From NCBI GenBank assembly GCA_028280525.1, contig JANQLR010000233.1:1-48495 (forward strand): DNA of 48,495 nucleotides, written 5' to 3'. The notes beneath the pieces are model-generated. The model saw nothing but the letters and a program-made list of their open reading frames with translations. It ran no database searches and was not told where the DNA came from. This document shows, piece after piece, positions 46,158 through 48,495 of the stretch; the first letter of the stretch is position 1, and each line of letters opens with the position of its first letter. A program made the position numbers and the translations under genes. This DNA is from Longimicrobiales bacterium. GTDB lineage: Bacteria > Gemmatimonadota > Gemmatimonadetes > Longimicrobiales > Gaopeijiaceae.

Positions 46158-47864
46158 CTACTCCGCGCCCGCGAGTTCCTCGATCACCCGGTGGACGAAC
46201 TGCATCACCATCGCCCCCTCCCCGACCGCGCTCGCCACCCGCTTCACCGAGTTGCCGCGGACGTCCCCCACCGCGAAGACGCCGGGGATGCTCGTTTCCA
46301 GGTGGTACGGCGCTCGACCCCGTTCCGCGTGCCCCGTACGCTGATCCGGGCTCAGGTCGGGTCCCGTCAGGACGAAGCCCTTCGGGTCGCACGCTGGACG
46401 CCCCTCCTCCAGCCACTGCGTCTGCGGGACGGCCCCGATCATGACGTAGGCGTGCCGGATCGGACGATGCTCGCTCTCCCCCGTGTCGCGATCCCGCCAG
46501 ACCATCCCGTCCAGGTGGTCGTCTCCCTCCAGCCCGACCACCTCGGTGCGGTAGTGGATCGTGATGTCGGGAGACGCCTCCAGGCGCTGGGTCAGATAGC
46601 TGGACATCGAGGCGGCGAGCGAGTCGCCGCGAACCAGCACGTGCACGTGCCGGGCGTGCTGGGAGAGGAACATCGCGGCCTGCCCCGCCGAGTTGCCGCC
46701 TCCGATCACCACGACCTCGTCACCCGTACACGACCGCGCCTCGACGAAGGTCGCACTGTAGTAGACGCCCGCGCCCTCGAACCTCTCGAGCTCCTCGACG
46801 TCGAGGCGGCGATAGCGGGCGCCGGAGGCGATGATCACGGCCCGGGCCTGCAGCGTGGTCCCGTCGTCGAGTTCGAGCAGGTACGGGTACGTGGAGGTCT
46901 CGAGTCGCGCGACCGACCGGGGGATCGCCATCCTCGCGCCGAACTTCAGCGCCTGATGCATCGCCCGAGCGGCCAGCGTCCCCCCGCTCAGCCCGGTCGG
47001 GAAGCCGAGGTAGTTCTCGATCTTCGAGCTCGAGCCGGCCTGTCCGCCGAACGCGGTGCCCTCGAAGCAGACGACGGAGAGCCCCTCGCTCGCCGCATAG
47101 ACGGAGGACGAGAGCCCCGCCGGTCCCCCTCCCACGACCGCGACGTCGACCAGCTCCTCGGCCACGAAGGTGTCCGACAGCCCCAGCTCGTCGGCGATCC
47201 GGCGAGGGGTCGCCGACCGGAGCACCCGGCCGCGGTCCGTCAGCACGACCGCCGGGAGCTCCTCGTCCCCGACTCCGAAATGCGACAGCAGCTCGGCGGC
47301 CGCGGCGTCCGACCGGGTGTCCAGGAAGCGCATCGGCTGCCCGATCCTGGTCATGAACTGCTGCAGCCCCAGCACCTCGGGCGTCTCCGAAGGGCCGACC
47401 AGCACGACGCTCGTCTGCTCGTTGGTGATCAGCGACAGCCGTCGGTGGATGAAGGCGCCCGTCATCAGATCCGAGAGCTCCGAGTCCTCGGCCAGGAGCT
47501 GGGTGAGGGCGTTCCGATCGAAGCGGACGACCCGCCCCGGCCCCTCCATGCGGGCCGCGACGACGCTCCGATGCTGGGCCAGCATGCTGATCTCTCCGGT
47601 GAACTCCCCCGGCTCGTGGATCACGATCACCCGCTCCTCCATGAGGTCGGGCTGATAGATCACCACCCGCCCCTCGAGGACGATGTAGAAGCCGATGTCG
47701 CGCTCGCCCACATCGAAGAGGAGCTCGCCATCCGCGACGTCCACGAGCTCGCCCCGCGGTCGCACTCGCTCGATCTGAGCTTCCGAAAGGACGGGGAAGG
47801 CGCGGCGACGGAGCTCCGGAGAGATCTCCGGAGCGACCGGTTGGTCGTCGAGGTGATCGGACAT
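46158..47864 (-). CDS. cNMP-binding domain + thioredoxin-like + thioredoxin-reductase-like FAD oxidoreductase fusion
   Basis: GELLFDVGERDIGFYIVLEGRVVIY (cNBD); VDVAVVGGGPAGLSSSVYAASEGLSVVCFEGTAFGGQAGSSSKIENYLGFPTG; VVVIGGGNSAGQAAMFLSQ. Confidence 0.9.
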   Translation of the reverse strand: MSDHLDDQPVAPEISPELRRRAFPVLSEAQIERVRPRGELVDVADGELLFDVGERDIGFYIVLEGRVVIYQPDLMEERVIVIHEPGEFTGEISMLAQHRSVVAARMEGPGRVVRFDRNALTQLLAEDSELSDLMTGAFIHRRLSLITNEQTSVVLVGPSETPEVLGLQQFMTRIGQPMRFLDTRSDAAAAELLSHFGVGDEELPAVVLTDRGRVLRSATPRRIADELGLSDTFVAEELVDVAVVGGGPAGLSSSVYAASEGLSVVCFEGTAFGGQAGSSSKIENYLGFPTGLSGGTLAARAMHQALKFGARMAIPRSVARLETSTYPYLLELDDGTTLQARAVIIASGARYRRLDVEELERFEGAGVYYSATFVEARSCTGDEVVVIGGGNSAGQAAMFLSQHARHVHVLVRGDSLAASMSSYLTQRLEASPDITIHYRTEVVGLEGDDHLDGMVWRDRDTGESEHRPIRHAYVMIGAVPQTQWLEEGRPACDPKGFVLTGPDLSPDQRTGHAERGRAPYHLETSIPGVFAVGDVRGNSVKRVASAVGEGAMVMQFVHRVIEELAGAE

Positions 47865-47872
47865 CGTCGACC

Positions 47873-48250
47873 CTACAGCTCCTCGAGACGGGCGAGCGCG
47901 TCCTGCATGTTCTGGATCCGCATCTCGACCTCCGCCTCCAGAGCCCGGAGCTCTTCGCGGAGGGCGGCAACGGTCATCTCCTTGTGCCGCCGTCCGGAGA
48001 AGAGCTCGTCGAGCTCGGCCTTGATCTCCTTGAGGACCGGGGCCGTGACCATCGGCGTGCCCTCTTCGGTCGGACTCCCGACCTGAACACGGGGGAACTC
48101 CCAGCTTCGTCGGGTCGGCAGGAAGGACCCGCGCTCCCGGAGCTGCGCGATCCGGAGGACATCGACCTGATTGATGCTGTTGATCGCGTACCCGGTGATC
48201 GTGGCGGGGTCGGTGATGCCCAGCTGGGCCAAACGGGGGAAGTCGCTCAC
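47873..48250 (-). CDS. DUF3461-like protein
   Basis: GTG 48250: SDFPRLAQLGITDPATITGYAINSINQVDVLRIAQLRERGSFLPTRRSWEFPR, C-terminal coiled coil. Confidence 0.65.
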   Translation of the reverse strand: MSDFPRLAQLGITDPATITGYAINSINQVDVLRIAQLRERGSFLPTRRSWEFPRVQVGSPTEEGTPMVTAPVLKEIKAELDELFSGRRHKEMTVAALREELRALEAEVEMRIQNMQDALARLEEL

Positions 48251-48446
48251 GGTGGGTTCACTCCAGTGTTCCGAGGGAAGGCGCGAACGCATACCCGCGT
48301 CGGGGCCATCGGGTTACACGTCGTGAGGTCGAGACGGAGACCAAGCCACGCTGGAGCCCAGCGCCAGGCTCTCCACACCCTGTCCGCGATCCTCCACCGA
48401 GGACTATCTTCAGCCTCCTCGGGCTGCTCCTCCCAGAGACCCCTCG

Positions 48447-48495
48447 ATGGCAGGACCGGTAGGGTTCAGGCGCAACATCGGCCTCTTCATGGCCG
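48447..48495 (+). CDS. Start of a further gene (MAGPVGFRRNIGLFMA...), truncated by window edge
   Basis: ATG 48447 opens to window end; too short to identify. Confidence 0.35.
   Translation, partial: MAGPVGFRRNIGLFMA

Noticed and set aside
1-48495. CRISPR arrays, tRNA or rRNA genes, transposases, integrases, restriction-modification or toxin-antitoxin modules
   Set aside because: No regularly spaced direct repeats, cloverleaf or rRNA-like sequence, or diagnostic protein motifs were seen on either strand. Faint ncRNAs cannot be excluded without a covariance-model search.

Overview
High-GC chromosomal window. Gene content (MacB/ADOP-type permeases with PadR partners, a sigma/TonB receptor/FecR operon, a Tat-exported molybdo-oxidoreductase) is reminiscent of Gemmatimonadota/Acidobacteriota-like bacteria; taxonomy is inference only. 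I support about 36 protein-coding genes and see no rRNA, tRNA, CRISPR array, transposase or phage module. Main content in order: SnoaL-like fragment; thioredoxin-like protein; CBM-like/esterase fusion; ADOP permease; small membrane protein plus ABC ATPase; phenylalanine-4-hydroxylase; ABC exporter divergent from two tandem Wzi-like beta-barrel genes; all-helical unknown protein plus SufE divergent from a rhodanese; PadR plus ADOP permease; His/Cys-rich unknown lipoprotein; pilin-like pair divergent from an ECF sigma/TonB receptor/FecR operon; IorAB-like molybdenum oxidoreductase; BNR lipoprotein; lipase-like hydrolase; TetR plus alpha/beta hydrolase; M14 peptidase; PadR plus ADOP permease; AraC divergent from SDR; DUF885-like protein; MenB; orphan unknown protein; cNMP-binding/thioredoxin-reductase-like fusion; DUF3461 protein. 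The strongest second-look items are (i) an ECF sigma factor with a hydrophobic C-terminal tail in the sigma/receptor/FecR operon, (ii) two TetR-type palindromes, one exactly filling a promoter spacer, (iii) a PadR-type palindrome overlapping a -10 box in front of a translationally coupled PadR/ADOP pair, (iv) an ATGGGR repeat at the prefix/core junction of both PadR-linked ADOP permeases, and (v) several conserved-looking proteins with no recognisable family. No single obviously new defence or mobile system was identified. All family calls are from reading the translations; no searches were run.
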